64,000 bases of DNA from Sporosarcina sp. P13. Lineage in GTDB: Bacteria; Bacillota; Bacilli; Bacillales_A; Planococcaceae. Shown here piece after piece: positions 16,245-25,530 of this stretch. The notes beneath the pieces are model-generated. The model ran no database searches and was not told where the DNA came from. It saw only the letters and a program-made list of their open reading frames with translations. The stretch spans positions 62,001 to 126,000 of the forward strand of contig NZ_PDYM01000004.1 of NCBI RefSeq assembly GCF_002743055.1, written 5' to 3'. A program made the position numbers and the translations under genes. How positions within the stretch are numbered: position 1 is the stretch's first letter; the number at the start of each line of letters is the position of its first letter.

Positions 16245-19074
16245 ATTTGTGTTCAGGATATAAAATTCTACCATCTGAACGATTAATCGTTTGTAAGATG
16301 ATTGAAGATAGATCGTGAAGAGGATAGGGTTTCGTTACATACTGATGAACATGAAACTTCTCTATAAGCTGCAGTTCCTTTTCCATTAAAGAAGAGATGA
16401 CAATAGGAATCATCGCTGTCTGGGTATTTTCTTTCATTCGCTTGATTAGATCCCAGCCATTTTCATGGTTAGCGAGTATTAAGTTCACAATGACAGTAGC
16501 AGGCAACATTTTTTGAATACAACTAAATGCTTTGTCTACAGTGTCATGGTGAAGGACGGAAAACCTATGATCGGTTAGTTCTTCACCAAGAAGTAATGGG
16601 GTACTCGAATCATATTCAACAATTATAATGAGTGGCTTGCTTAGATTTATAGATTCGGTTGGTAGTTCTTTTTTGAGTGGAAGTGAGAAGAATATCGTTG
16701 TTCCAACTTCTTTCTCTGAATCTACCCAAATGGTTCCGTTTAGGTCCATAATAATTTCCTTACAAATAGATAAACCAAGACCGGTTCCACCTATTTTTCT
16801 GCTATAACTATTATCGAATCGATAAAACTTTTCAAATAGGTGATTGATATCTTCTGTAGGTATACCAATCCCGTCATCTGCAATGGAAACAATAACCGAA
16901 TCCTGTCGATTCCATAATGAAACTTTTACATTACCACCATCTGGCGAAAACTTCAAAGCGTTGCTTAGTATGTTGGTGAAGACTTGAAGCAATCGTGCGG
17001 CATCAGCTACGACGGTGGATGTGCATGTCATATCTTTAATTGTAATATCGTGTTTTGATGATTGAATAGCAATTGTATCTACTGCTTGTTTTGCAAGCTC
17101 GGCTATAGATACATTGTCCATCGAGTACGTTTGACGACCTGACTCCATGCGCTGAATATCAAGGAAGTCATTAATCAGTGCAGTTAGACGATTGGCTTCA
17201 TTATGGATCGTTTCTAAATATCGTTTTTTACGATTCTCATCCATATCTTTTTTTAGCAATAGTTCAGAGAAACCAAGAATACTGGACAGCGGTGTGCGTA
17301 GTTCATGACTTACTGTTGAAACAAGCTCTGTCTTCATCTTATCTACTTCATGTTCGTGTGTAATATCTCGATGAACGAAGATAGTTCCTACTTTCTCTTC
17401 GTGTATGATAATAGGCACACTGTAAATATTCATGACTCGCGACACGTTGGATGGTGTCGAGATAACATACGTATTATTGCTTAATTCTCTATTGTCCGGA
17501 TCAAGTGTTTTTTCTAAAAAGGCTTTGTATTGTTCGGGATGATCGATTTGCTGTAAGAAACAATCGACCCATTCATCACGAGGCCATAACCTATGTTCTG
17601 TTTCAGGTTCCATGCCAAGTAAATCGAATAGTGCTACATTATATTTATCTTGTTCATCAATATTTGAGACAAAACGTATACCTTCATTGATATTATCCAA
17701 GATATTCTGGTTTAGCTGTCGTTCATGACTTATTAATTCGTATTGCTCGATTCGATCTACCGCGATAGCAATTCGTTTAAGTAAGCCATATAAATCTGCT
17801 TGATCATCTTCTGTGAATGGTTTCCCTACCCGGGAAATGACGGAAAAGATGGCCAATTCATTTGCTGAGTTAAAAACTCCTGCCACGAAATCATAGACCA
17901 ATGTGACGTTTTCTGCTATACCTTTTTCATAGTTAGCTTCCCGTTTGAGGACAAAATATGGTTCCGTCTCTAAACGAAGTTTCATATACTCTAGTCGTTC
18001 TTGTTTCACTTCCAGAAAGAATTTTTCGGACATGCCCTTAAGCGAACAGGTATCACTTTTAGGGAACCATAGGAAACTCAGGTCTCCTGGATAAATTGAA
18101 TTCAAATAATCAGATGTTTGTTCACACACGTCTTTTTTATCTAATGAGAAGGATAATAAATGATTTAAGCCGTTGTAGCGTTCCAAACGAATACGGGAGA
18201 AGCGCGCTTCTGACAAAGCATATTCCGTTTGTGTCTGGCGATTAAATAGTTCATCTTGTTGGGTTAGCAGTTCTTCGTTTTGTGACAGTAGTTCTTTTTC
18301 GTTGGATTGGATGCGCTCCATCATTTTATGAATAGCTTGTGATAAAGCACCAATTTCATCTTCTTTCTTAACCGGTTGGAAAAGGATGGTTCCTTCTGCT
18401 TCATATTGGTTGGCAGCGTGCGTTATTTTCTCGATGGGACGTATTACGCGATTCAGCACATTCCATACCATATAGATTGGCATGGTTAGAAAAGCGAAGC
18501 CGAGCAACGTAATAAATAGGAAGAATAAATTTGTTTGATTTTTTGATTGTTCGTAAGACACTGAAAGACTATCTTTGACGTTAAGGTTGTAGTCATTGGC
18601 ATATTGAATGAAATTATTCACAGACTGATTTGTTCCACCTTTAGCCAAATTACGTAGACCTTCAAAATCATTAGATTGTACAAATTTAATTGCTTTTGGC
18701 AATGTAACATTCTCATAGTACACTAAAAAGTTATCGATCTCTCCAATGGATGTCTGTTCTTCAGCAGTAAGGGAAAGTGCCTTAAATTCAGTAGAATACG
18801 AATGAATTTCTGTGATTGCCTGATAAGCTGCATTTAGTTCATCTTCTATTTGAAAAGCATAGTATCCACGCATTCTAAAAAACAAATCTTGGACAGAGTT
18901 TGAAATTTCTTCGACCAATTGAGCCTTTTCGAACATATTTTGCTGGTGTTTTTCAGTTTCGCTCCGTGAAATTTTAACATATGCATACATACTGCCCATA
19001 CCTAGTACAGCGATTAAAAGCGAAATAATAAATACACGTATATATTGCTGACGAATCCCATTTTTTCGCGACAT
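16243..19074 (-). CDS. membrane hybrid sensor histidine kinase with degenerate receiver
   Basis: The 943-aa kinase has TM1 (about 11-32), an external helical domain (33-180), TM2 (about 182-206), HAMP (208-262), a coiled coil (255-300), a GAF-like region (310-445) and a PAS region (455-578). HisKA follows with phospho-His590 in VSHELRTPL, then HATPase (N701, DDGIGIP 733, GTGLGLS 763) and a C-terminal receiver (about 813-935). In that receiver the phosphoacceptor Asp is Asn864 (VIVNLILANHENGW) and the acidic pocket is VEYD, while Lys915 of TKP is kept, so it is a pseudo-receiver. ATG 19074 follows GGAAGGGG. The likely partners are the convergent genes at 14203 and 15838. Confidence 0.93.
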   Translation of the reverse strand: MSRKNGIRQQYIRVFIISLLIAVLGMGSMYAYVKISRSETEKHQQNMFEKAQLVEEISNSVQDLFFRMRGYYAFQIEDELNAAYQAITEIHSYSTEFKALSLTAEEQTSIGEIDNFLVYYENVTLPKAIKFVQSNDFEGLRNLAKGGTNQSVNNFIQYANDYNLNVKDSLSVSYEQSKNQTNLFFLFITLLGFAFLTMPIYMVWNVLNRVIRPIEKITHAANQYEAEGTILFQPVKKEDEIGALSQAIHKMMERIQSNEKELLSQNEELLTQQDELFNRQTQTEYALSEARFSRIRLERYNGLNHLLSFSLDKKDVCEQTSDYLNSIYPGDLSFLWFPKSDTCSLKGMSEKFFLEVKQERLEYMKLRLETEPYFVLKREANYEKGIAENVTLVYDFVAGVFNSANELAIFSVISRVGKPFTEDDQADLYGLLKRIAIAVDRIEQYELISHERQLNQNILDNINEGIRFVSNIDEQDKYNVALFDLLGMEPETEHRLWPRDEWVDCFLQQIDHPEQYKAFLEKTLDPDNRELSNNTYVISTPSNVSRVMNIYSVPIIIHEEKVGTIFVHRDITHEHEVDKMKTELVSTVSHELRTPLSSILGFSELLLKKDMDENRKKRYLETIHNEANRLTALINDFLDIQRMESGRQTYSMDNVSIAELAKQAVDTIAIQSSKHDITIKDMTCTSTVVADAARLLQVFTNILSNALKFSPDGGNVKVSLWNRQDSVIVSIADDGIGIPTEDINHLFEKFYRFDNSYSRKIGGTGLGLSICKEIIMDLNGTIWVDSEKEVGTTIFFSLPLKKELPTESINLSKPLIIIVEYDSSTPLLLGEELTDHRFSVLHHDTVDKAFSCIQKMLPATVIVNLILANHENGWDLIKRMKENTQTAMIPIVISSLMEKELQLIEKFHVHQYVTKPYPLHDLSSIILQTINRSDGRILYPEHK

Positions 19075-19153
19075 TCGTTTGCCCCTTCCTACCTACTTCT
19101 ATATTTATTTTATCATTTGTAGAAGCAAATAGGCAGGGGATTAATTCGATAAA

Positions 19154-19969
19154 TCAGCCAAATCGCCCGTTGATATAGTCATCTGTTAGCGGATCGGAGG
19201 GGGAGTCGAATATTACGGAGGTTGGAGCCATTTCAATCATTTCCCCATGTAAGAAAAATGCTGTCTGATCAGATATGCGTGCAGCTTGTTGCATATTATG
19301 CGTGACAATTACAATGGTAACTTCTTTCTTCAGTTGCTTAATGAGTTCTTCGACTTTGTGGGTAGAAATTGGATCGAGTGCCGAGGTTGGTTCATCCATC
19401 AGCAATACGTCAGGTGATACGGCTAATGCGCGAGCAATGCAAAGTCGCTGTTGCTGACCGCCGGATAAACTCATGGCAGGTGTATGCAGACGATCTTTTA
19501 CTTCGTCCCATAATGCAGCTTTACGCAAGCTGTCTTCCACTACTTGCTCAATGATTTCTTTTTTTCGGACCCCTTGAATTTTCAAGCCAAATGCAACGTT
19601 CTCAAAAATAGACTTAGGAAAAGGATTTGGCTTTTGGAAGATCATACCGACTTTCATGCGTAGTAATTCAACGGGTAATGTACGAGAGAAAATAGTTTCA
19701 TCCATATATGTTAGTGTTCCAGAAATATGCACGTCTGCTTGTAGTTCGACCATTCGATTGAGTGTTTTCAGAAAAGTAGACTTCCCGCAACCAGAAGGCC
19801 CAATGATGGCGGTCACTTCTTTTTCATGAATCGTGACGTCTAGATTTTTTAGTGCGTGTGATGTTCCGTACCATAGATTTAGTTTGTCTGCTTTGTATAC
19901 GGGCTTGTTCCAATTTGCATTATTCATCACGTGAAGCTTTGGTTCAGTTGTCATGTTTTTAAGTACCAT
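19154..19969 (-). CDS. pstB: phosphate ABC transporter ATP-binding protein PstB
   Basis: The 271-aa ATPase drives high-affinity phosphate uptake. It shows Walker [11 protein letters not shown]-loop [11 protein letters not shown] (the PNPFP is PstB-specific), signature LSGGQQQR, Walker [14 protein letters not shown] and H-loop VTHNMQQA. It ends DDYINGRFG, typical of PstB. GGAGG precedes ATG 19969 by 10 nt. It stands alone on the minus strand, 8 kb from pstSCA (27902-30745) on the plus strand, and has its own PhoP box. No phoU is present in the window. Confidence 0.95.
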   Translation of the reverse strand: MVLKNMTTEPKLHVMNNANWNKPVYKADKLNLWYGTSHALKNLDVTIHEKEVTAIIGPSGCGKSTFLKTLNRMVELQADVHISGTLTYMDETIFSRTLPVELLRMKVGMIFQKPNPFPKSIFENVAFGLKIQGVRKKEIIEQVVEDSLRKAALWDEVKDRLHTPAMSLSGGQQQRLCIARALAVSPDVLLMDEPTSALDPISTHKVEELIKQLKKEVTIVIVTHNMQQAARISDQTAFFLHGEMIEMAPTSVIFDSPSDPLTDDYINGRFG

Positions 19970-20001
19970 CGGTTGAAAACCTCCATTTATTCGTTAGGTT
20001 C

Positions 20002-20055
20002 ACTGTACAGGAGGTATGTTGAGGTGGTATGAAGGGGATGTTAAGAGTTTGTAAA
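20002..20055 (-). promoter_or_regulatory. PhoP box and promoter of pstB
   Basis: Read on the minus strand, TTTACA, TTAACA, TTCATA and TCAACA follow each other with exactly 5 nt between. A 9-nt gap then leads to the -10 TACAGT (complement 20002-20007). The consensus PhoP repeat is TT-ACA every 11 bp. The layout is identical to that before pstS. Confidence 0.85.
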
Positions 20056-20093
20056 AGGGATGCCTAGCTAGTAGTAGCTAGACATCCCTTTTT
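20054..20093 (-). terminator. terminator after ytoQ
   Basis: GGGATGTCTAGCT pairs with AGCTAGGCATCCC, followed by TTTTAC on the minus strand. It directly abuts the pstB PhoP box. Confidence 0.75.
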
Positions 20094-20095
20094 AA

Positions 20096-20536
20096 TCATT
20101 CGAAAATATATTGTAGTGCACTGACGGCTTGTTCTACCGATTCTACGGTTACATGCGCTTTGCGTGATAGTTCTTTTAGTGGATGGTGATGGTTTTCTTG
20201 TCGAATCAAGATTAGCGGTTTGCCAAAAGCGATTGCGGCACTCGCATCCATCGCAGTGTTCCATTGCTTATACTGTTCGCCAAACAATGCAATAACGATA
20301 TCTGATTTCTTCATAAGGATTTCGGTTCGTAAGTTATTGAAACTTGAAGCTGCTGCATCTTTGAAGATTTTATCCGGCTGCTCACCTAAGATTTCTTCGC
20401 CGATATTGTCTGAACGATCATGGTCTTCCATTGGGCCAACAAAATCGACAGGTAATTGTAAGTTCTTTGCTTGCTGTTTGACTTCTTCTCGCCAAGACGT
20501 GTGAATCTCCCCAGCCAGGTATACTGTTAATCGCAT
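20096..20536 (-). CDS. ytoQ: YtoQ family protein
   Basis: The 146-aa protein begins MRLTVYLAGEIHTSWREEV and contains FVGPMEDHDRSDNIGEEILG and KKSDIVIALFGEQYKQWNTAMDAS. This is the YtoQ family, whose fold is related to nucleoside 2-deoxyribosyltransferases. The reaction and substrate are not known. The ATG at 20536 follows AGGAGG. It is divergent from ywbE. Confidence 0.88.
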   Translation of the reverse strand: MRLTVYLAGEIHTSWREEVKQQAKNLQLPVDFVGPMEDHDRSDNIGEEILGEQPDKIFKDAAASSFNNLRTEILMKKSDIVIALFGEQYKQWNTAMDASAAIAFGKPLILIRQENHHHPLKELSRKAHVTVESVEQAVSALQYIFE

Positions 20537-20635
20537 AAAATAACCCCTCCTAGTTTGATAGCCTTCATTGTATCATGCTTGTCCGTTTCGTTCAGCAGTA
20601 TGGTACACTAAATGGAAAAGAGGAGCGATCATTGA

Positions 20636-20830
20636 ATGAACGGACAAAATCGAGCAGATGTTAAACCGGGTTTACGCGTGGCTATTATTTTGAAGAAGGA
20701 TCAACGAAGTGGTGTGAAGACGGAAGGTGTCGTTAAAGACTTATTAACAAATTCAAGTTTTCATCCGCATGGTATTAAAGTGCGGTTAGAGGATGGACAA
20801 GTTGGGCGTGTGGCTGAGATTTTAGGTTGA
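20636..20830 (+). CDS. ywbE: YwbE family protein, 64 aa
   Basis: The small basic protein reads NRADVKPGLRVAIILKKDQ near the N-terminus and HPHGIKVRLEDGQVGRV near the end. This is the conserved YwbE family of unknown function, widespread in Bacillales and other bacteria. Its KOW/SH3-like pattern suggests nucleic-acid or ribosome contact, which is inference. The ATG at 20636 follows AGAGGAGCGATC. Confidence 0.9.
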   Translation: MNGQNRADVKPGLRVAIILKKDQRSGVKTEGVVKDLLTNSSFHPHGIKVRLEDGQVGRVAEILG

Positions 20831-20918
20831 GAACTAGATGTCCTAGGGTTGCGTTTCACTTGGAGCGCAGTGAAACGGTATCTATAACTATCCACTTCCC
20901 ATCTTAAATTTATAAACA

Positions 20919-20950
20919 AAACACATAGTAGCCATCGCTATGTGTTTTTT
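20919..20950 (+). terminator. terminator downstream of ywbE
   Basis: AACACATAG pairs with CTATGTGTT and is followed by T6. An additional hairpin CGTTTCACT/AGTGAAACG lies at about 20851-20876 without a T run. Confidence 0.85.
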
Positions 20951-21071
20951 GCATTTTCAGGACTATTTGCAAGTTGCCGTTCATAGGATGAGGTATGGAC
21001 AAACAGTTACACAAATTGTCTAAGCAAAAATTGGAGGCGGATGAATCATCGAAACGAAAAACAAAGCAGGT

Positions 21072-21770
21072 TTGACTAGACGGGACATTTTGAAAACAAC
21101 AGGGATTGCTACAGGTGTTTTATTAGGAGGCGGCCTGATTGGCGGTCTAGTCGGATATAAGAGCAAGAAATCTAGAAATGTTTTGAAAGAGGACAAGACT
21201 GAAAAGCTTGACTTAGAAGTGGGTGCGTATGGCCAAATGTTTTTTTCCAATCCGAATGAATTTGAAACACTATCCGCTGCTATCAAACGGATTTTGCCTG
21301 AATATGAAATTGGTTTAGGGGTGTCATATTTCATTGACAACCAATTGGTGGGTAACTACGGAAGTGATTTAGAGGAATATACGCAAGAATCGCTACATCT
21401 AGGCGAATCTACTGAAAACAATCTGACACATCTTACACGTGGAGAAATATTCAGGCAAGGCATTGCGAAGCTAGAAGAAGAAGCGGTTCAATTGTTCGGC
21501 AAACGTTTCATCGAATTGGAAGAAGAACAAATGGATCGTATTTTGCATTCGTTTCAACGTAATGAAGTGAGCATGACAGATGTTTCGTCCGGGTTGTTCT
21601 TCAGCTTGTTGCGTTCTGCGACATTGAAAGGCGTCTATTCAGATCCGAGTTATAACGGTGATCTGAATATAGAGGGCTTATCAGAACATCAACTTTCTTT
21701 TTCAAGTGAAATTGAAAGCGAGAAATCTATCAAGCTAGAACCACAACCTGTTGGTAGTTTGGAACGTTGA
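21072..21770 (+). CDS. orphan gluconate 2-dehydrogenase subunit 3-like protein with Tat signal
   Basis: The N-terminus TRRDILKTTGIATGVLLGG is a twin-arginine signal. The mature part resembles gluconate 2-dehydrogenase subunit 3 (gamma): ETLSAAIKRILPEYE, SYFIDNQLVGNYG, LTRGEIFRQGIAKLEEEA and FFSLLRSATLKGVYSDPSYNGD. Such subunits normally sit next to a GMC-type FAD oxidoreductase and aid its export; none is nearby. The start is uncertain. The only good SD (TTGGAGGCGG, 21031-21040) precedes an ATG at 21041 in another frame that stops after 12 codons, and an in-frame ATC at 21045. TTG 21072 is used here as the conservative start. A frameshift or rare start is possible. Confidence 0.75.
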   Translation: MTRRDILKTTGIATGVLLGGGLIGGLVGYKSKKSRNVLKEDKTEKLDLEVGAYGQMFFSNPNEFETLSAAIKRILPEYEIGLGVSYFIDNQLVGNYGSDLEEYTQESLHLGESTENNLTHLTRGEIFRQGIAKLEEEAVQLFGKRFIELEEEQMDRILHSFQRNEVSMTDVSSGLFFSLLRSATLKGVYSDPSYNGDLNIEGLSEHQLSFSSEIESEKSIKLEPQPVGSLER

Positions 21771-21828
21771 GGGAAAGCCAGAAAAAAGCTAATATACTTT
21801 AAGAAGTAGACATAAATTATTTCATACG

Positions 21829-21857
21829 AAAAGCCTCGTCTTTTGAAGACGGGGCTT
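21829..21857 (+). terminator. hairpin downstream of the subunit-3 gene
   Basis: AAAGCC-T-CGTCTT pairs with AAGACG-G-GGCTTT. The T run is short, so termination may be weak. Confidence 0.5.
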
Positions 21858-21946
21858 TAGACTGTAGACAAAAGAAGATAAGAATATTTAATGAGTATAG
21901 GGTTATGGTACACTTGATAAAATAGAGGTGTGGGAGCTGAATTCTA

Positions 21947-22390
21947 ATGTATGAGTTGAAGACGAAGCAAAACGACAATAATGTAATAGAATTTATTGAG
22001 AATGTAGATAATCCAAAAAAACGCGAGGACGCCTTCCGATTGCTTGATATCTTTACTGATACTACTGGTTATGAGGCGAAAATGTGGGGGGCTAGCATCA
22101 TTGGGTTTGGTTCCTACCATTATGTGTATAAAACAGGTCATGAAGGGGACGCGCCGCTTGTAGGGTTTTCACCACGCAAGGCGAAAATCAGCTTATACTT
22201 CGCAACGGGTGATTCTGAGCGCGAACAATTACTAGAGAGATTCGGCAAACATACAAGTGGTAAGGCATGCGTGTATATTAACAAAGTGGCAGATATTGAT
22301 GTGGATGTGCTGCAGGAGTTGATCCAGCAATCCGTTACGTTTTTAGAAAAGTTATATCCAAATGAATCGGAACGAAAACACGAGAGGTGA
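21947..22390 (+). CDS. DUF1801 (YdhG-like) domain protein
   Basis: The 147-aa soluble protein has the DUF1801 pattern: GYEAKMWGASIIGFGSYHYVY, then GFSPRKAKISLYF and CVYINKVADIDVDVLQELIQQS. Members resemble the frataxin-like YdhG fold. Their function is not established. The ATG at 21947 has GTGGGAGCTG at some distance. A terminator hairpin begins at the stop codon, so the gene is monocistronic. Confidence 0.88.
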   Translation: MYELKTKQNDNNVIEFIENVDNPKKREDAFRLLDIFTDTTGYEAKMWGASIIGFGSYHYVYKTGHEGDAPLVGFSPRKAKISLYFATGDSEREQLLERFGKHTSGKACVYINKVADIDVDVLQELIQQSVTFLEKLYPNESERKHER

Positions 22391-22408
22391 TTGAAGCCTC
22401 TCGTTTTG
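22380..22408 (+). terminator. terminator overlapping the DUF1801 stop codon
   Basis: ACGAGAGG pairs with CCTCTCGT, followed by TTTT. Confidence 0.7.
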
Positions 22409-22426
22409 TGCTTGTTAGATTACTTC

Positions 22427-23383
22427 CTATAAACCCTCGATAAAACACATGGATTCCTTAGCAATCAGTTTATATTCGATGTCATGAACATAGTGTGAGC
22501 AATCAAGTTCAATTAGCTGTCCTTTTTCTTGATCTGCAATAAACTCTTGTTGAAATCCAATCCATTCACTCTCATTCCATCCGGTACCTTTCCCATTCGA
22601 TGAAAACAATAGCATAGGAACATTAACAGGTAAGCCTTCTTGTACACGCTTCGCATTGTCTTTAATATGAACCGCTTCACTTACCATGTTTTTAGTTGCG
22701 GTCCTTCTATAGAAAATCACTTTGTATAAATCTTTCTCATCCTTCGTCAACGTTCCGTAGGTGATTGCGTCACTTTTAGCTAATGAAGGAAGCCATCGCG
22801 TTATACCAACGTCCGCTGCTAGCTTGCCTAATCGAATAAAGGGAATATTGATGTTCATCTGTTCATATACACCCGGAACTGCCATATCCAATCCGATGAT
22901 TGCTTTAACTTCGTCAGGATAGGTCTGTGCCCAATGTAAGGCTTCAATACCCGACATGGAATGGGGTACTAAGATGAAAGGTCCTTCAACCCCAGACTGA
23001 AAAAGTGCTTCCCTCGTTTCAGAAAGCATAGTATCTAGATCACGTGCCGAATCAGTAACGTCACTGAATCCATAACCGGCTTTTTCCACGATGGCAATTT
23101 GATGTGTATCGCTCATTAGTGAATAAAGCGACTTGAAATCCAACATAGGAGAACTTGTTCCACTGCCAGACAAGAACACCAAGATTTCTTTACCTGAACC
23201 TTCCTTATACACATGCATTTGATGACTGTTTACTTCAGTCATCATGCCATTTGGGATAAATTGTTCGTTCTCTTTTGTTAGCTGTACTTGATGGTTTATA
23301 TAACTAATCGTAACGATCATAAGTAGAATGACGAGCAGGGCTGAAGACGTGATCACAGCAGTTTTACATACATTCCGCAACAT
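22427..23383 (-). CDS. membrane-anchored alpha/beta hydrolase
   Basis: The 318-aa protein has an N-terminal membrane segment (about 10-30, ITSSALLVILLMIVTISYI) and then an alpha/beta-hydrolase fold. It shows oxyanion segment FLSGSGTSSP, nucleophile elbow PHSMSGIEA, and near the C-terminus CSHYVHDIE carrying the likely catalytic His. The substrate cannot be predicted. ATG 23383 follows TAGGGGGC. It ends head-to-tail after the YbjQ-like gene on the same strand, separated by 43 nt. Confidence 0.88.
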   Translation of the reverse strand: MLRNVCKTAVITSSALLVILLMIVTISYINHQVQLTKENEQFIPNGMMTEVNSHQMHVYKEGSGKEILVFLSGSGTSSPMLDFKSLYSLMSDTHQIAIVEKAGYGFSDVTDSARDLDTMLSETREALFQSGVEGPFILVPHSMSGIEALHWAQTYPDEVKAIIGLDMAVPGVYEQMNINIPFIRLGKLAADVGITRWLPSLAKSDAITYGTLTKDEKDLYKVIFYRRTATKNMVSEAVHIKDNAKRVQEGLPVNVPMLLFSSNGKGTGWNESEWIGFQQEFIADQEKGQLIELDCSHYVHDIEYKLIAKESMCFIEGL

Positions 23384-23426
23384 AGTGCCCCCTACAATTT
23401 GTGTTCAGCCGCTAGTTATTTACCGA

Positions 23427-23750
23427 TTATTCTCCATCACGATACGTAACGGCAGTACCTGTCGCAATGCACATCATCATACCTTCACGCACCATTTCGA
23501 AATCCAAGTCCACGCCAATCACAGCGTTCGCTCCCATAGCGCGCGCTTTTTGTGACATTTCTTCAATAGCCGTCTGACGAGCTTCGGTCAGTTTACTTTC
23601 ATAGGCTGCACTACGTCCACCGACGATATCCGTAACGGATGCAAAAATATCCCTTACGATATTCGCTCCCATAATCGTTTCCCCCGATACAATTCCGTGA
23701 TACGTTTCAATTGTTCGTCCTTGCAGTGTATTCGTTGTCGTGTGTAACAT
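23427..23750 (-). CDS. YbjQ/UPF0145 family protein
   Basis: The 107-aa product matches the UPF0145 (YbjQ, formerly heavy-metal-binding) family: [50 protein letters not shown], and GTAVTY at the end. Members form pentameric dodecin-like rings; a biological role is not established. ATG 23750 follows AAAGGAGG. It may be transcribed with the downstream hydrolase. Confidence 0.92.
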   Translation of the reverse strand: MLHTTTNTLQGRTIETYHGIVSGETIMGANIVRDIFASVTDIVGGRSAAYESKLTEARQTAIEEMSQKARAMGANAVIGVDLDFEMVREGMMMCIATGTAVTYRDGE

Positions 23751-23966
23751 ATAATCTCCTCCTTTTGTTTGTATGTATACGTTATGTGCAAGAGGAAGGT
23801 TTCAAAATAGTTTGGACAATAAATCGCGAAAAAAATTTTGCATGTCATTTCCCGGAGAATGCTATCGGAAAAAGTAGTTCCATCCTACGAATCTGATGAT
23901 ATTTGTTTAAAGTGTGCTATTCATCAGGTAGAATAGGTATATTAATAGTAAAAAGGAGGGGATAGT

Positions 23967-25448
23967 ATGACGGAACAAATGTATCAGCTTATTTCGATCA
24001 TTTTGTACATGGCGACGATGCTGTTTATCGGTTGGTATGCATTTAGACGGACGTCGAATCTGACGGATTATATGTTAGGTGGACGCTCGCTTGGTCCTGC
24101 AGTCACTGCGTTGAGTGCGGGTGCTTCGGATATGTCGGGATGGCTATTGATGGGGCTACCAGGTGCTATTTATTTAAGTGGACTTGGGGAAGCGTGGATT
24201 GCCATTGGTTTAACGATTGGTGCGTATTTAAACTGGTTGTTGGTAGCGCCGCGATTACGTGTGTACACGCAAGTTTCGAATAACTCGATCACAATTCCAA
24301 GCTTCTTAGAGAACAGATTAAAAGATACTTCCCATTTACTACGAGTTGCTTCAGGAATCATAATATTAGTGTTTTTCACATTCTATGTTTCTTCAGGTAT
24401 GGTAGCGGGCGGAAAGTTCTTTCAAAGTTCATTCGGTTTGGAGTACCATACGGGGCTGTTGATCGTATCGGCAGTAGTGATTGCGTATACGCTGTTCGGT
24501 GGATTTTTGGCAGTAAGTTACACGGATTTTGTACAAGGACTTATTATGTTTTTGGCATTAATCTTAGTTCCTTCGGTCGGGATCTTTATTACAGGTGGCT
24601 TTACGGAAACAGTCGCAAGTATACGTTTGGCAGATCCTACGTTGTTTAACTTTGTATCAGGTGTCAGTGTAGTTGGAATTATATCGTCACTCGCATGGGG
24701 GCTCGGTTATTTTGGTCAACCGCATATTATCGTGCGATTCATGGCGATTAGTTCAGTAAAAGAGACGAAGAGTGCAAGACGGATTGGGATCGGTTGGATG
24801 TTGTTAAGTTTGATCGGTGCTATTGCGACAGCTTTTGTAGGGGTTGCGTATTTCCAACAGAACGCTACTGAACTGGCGGATGCGGAAACGGTCTTTATTG
24901 TTTTGGGACAAATTATTTTCCATCCACTCATCGCGGGTATTATGTTGGCAGCTGTATTGGCTGCAATTATGAGTACGATTTCTTCTCAATTAATCGTTAC
25001 CTCGTCTGCCCTAGTAGAGGATTTGTATAAAGCCGTTTTCAAAACGACTGCTTCCGATCGTCATTACGTATTCTTAGGACGTGTAGCGGTTCTAGTAGTA
25101 GCTATCGTTGCGATGGTCCTCGCTTGGCCGAATAAAGAATCAATTCTAAAACTAGTATCGTTCGCATGGGCAGGGTTTGGTGGCGCATTCGGACCGATTA
25201 TCTTATTGACGCTTTATTGGAGAAAGGTCACTGCCAAAGGTGCGTTGTTCGGTATGGTTGCCGGTGCGATTACGGTAGGAATTTGGGGCAGTGTGAAGGT
25301 GCTTTCTAGTTCGCTGTATGAAATCGTACCCGGATTTATCATTTGTCTGTTCGTAACGTATGTTATTAGTTTGATAACGTATAAAGAAAATCCAGAAATT
25401 ACACGTGAGTATGACGAAGCGCTTGAGATGCTTGAAAGAGAAAAGTAA
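23967..25448 (+). CDS. putP: sodium/proline symporter PutP
   Basis: This 493-aa member of the sodium:solute symporter family has about 12-13 membrane helices. It contains the PutP segment LTDYMLGGRSLGPAVTALSAGASDMSGWLLMG (Na+ and substrate site) and SSQLIVTSSALVEDLY. It imports proline with Na+ for nutrition or osmoprotection. An AAAGGAGGGG site precedes ATG 23967. A possible weak promoter is TTTAAA, 17 nt, TAGAAT near 23908-23936. It is monocistronic with a strong terminator. Confidence 0.94.
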   Translation: MTEQMYQLISIILYMATMLFIGWYAFRRTSNLTDYMLGGRSLGPAVTALSAGASDMSGWLLMGLPGAIYLSGLGEAWIAIGLTIGAYLNWLLVAPRLRVYTQVSNNSITIPSFLENRLKDTSHLLRVASGIIILVFFTFYVSSGMVAGGKFFQSSFGLEYHTGLLIVSAVVIAYTLFGGFLAVSYTDFVQGLIMFLALILVPSVGIFITGGFTETVASIRLADPTLFNFVSGVSVVGIISSLAWGLGYFGQPHIIVRFMAISSVKETKSARRIGIGWMLLSLIGAIATAFVGVAYFQQNATELADAETVFIVLGQIIFHPLIAGIMLAAVLAAIMSTISSQLIVTSSALVEDLYKAVFKTTASDRHYVFLGRVAVLVVAIVAMVLAWPNKESILKLVSFAWAGFGGAFGPIILLTLYWRKVTAKGALFGMVAGAITVGIWGSVKVLSSSLYEIVPGFIICLFVTYVISLITYKENPEITREYDEALEMLEREK

Positions 25449-25455
25449 TAAATAC

Positions 25456-25493
25456 AAAAGAGCCGCCTGCATATGCGAAGGCGGCTCTTTTGC
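25456..25493 (+). terminator. terminator after putP
   Basis: AAAAGAGCCGCCT pairs with AGGCGGCTCTTTT. Confidence 0.9.
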
Positions 25494-25530
25494 GTTTGCT
25501 TATACTAACATGACTAGCTACGTATTTGAC

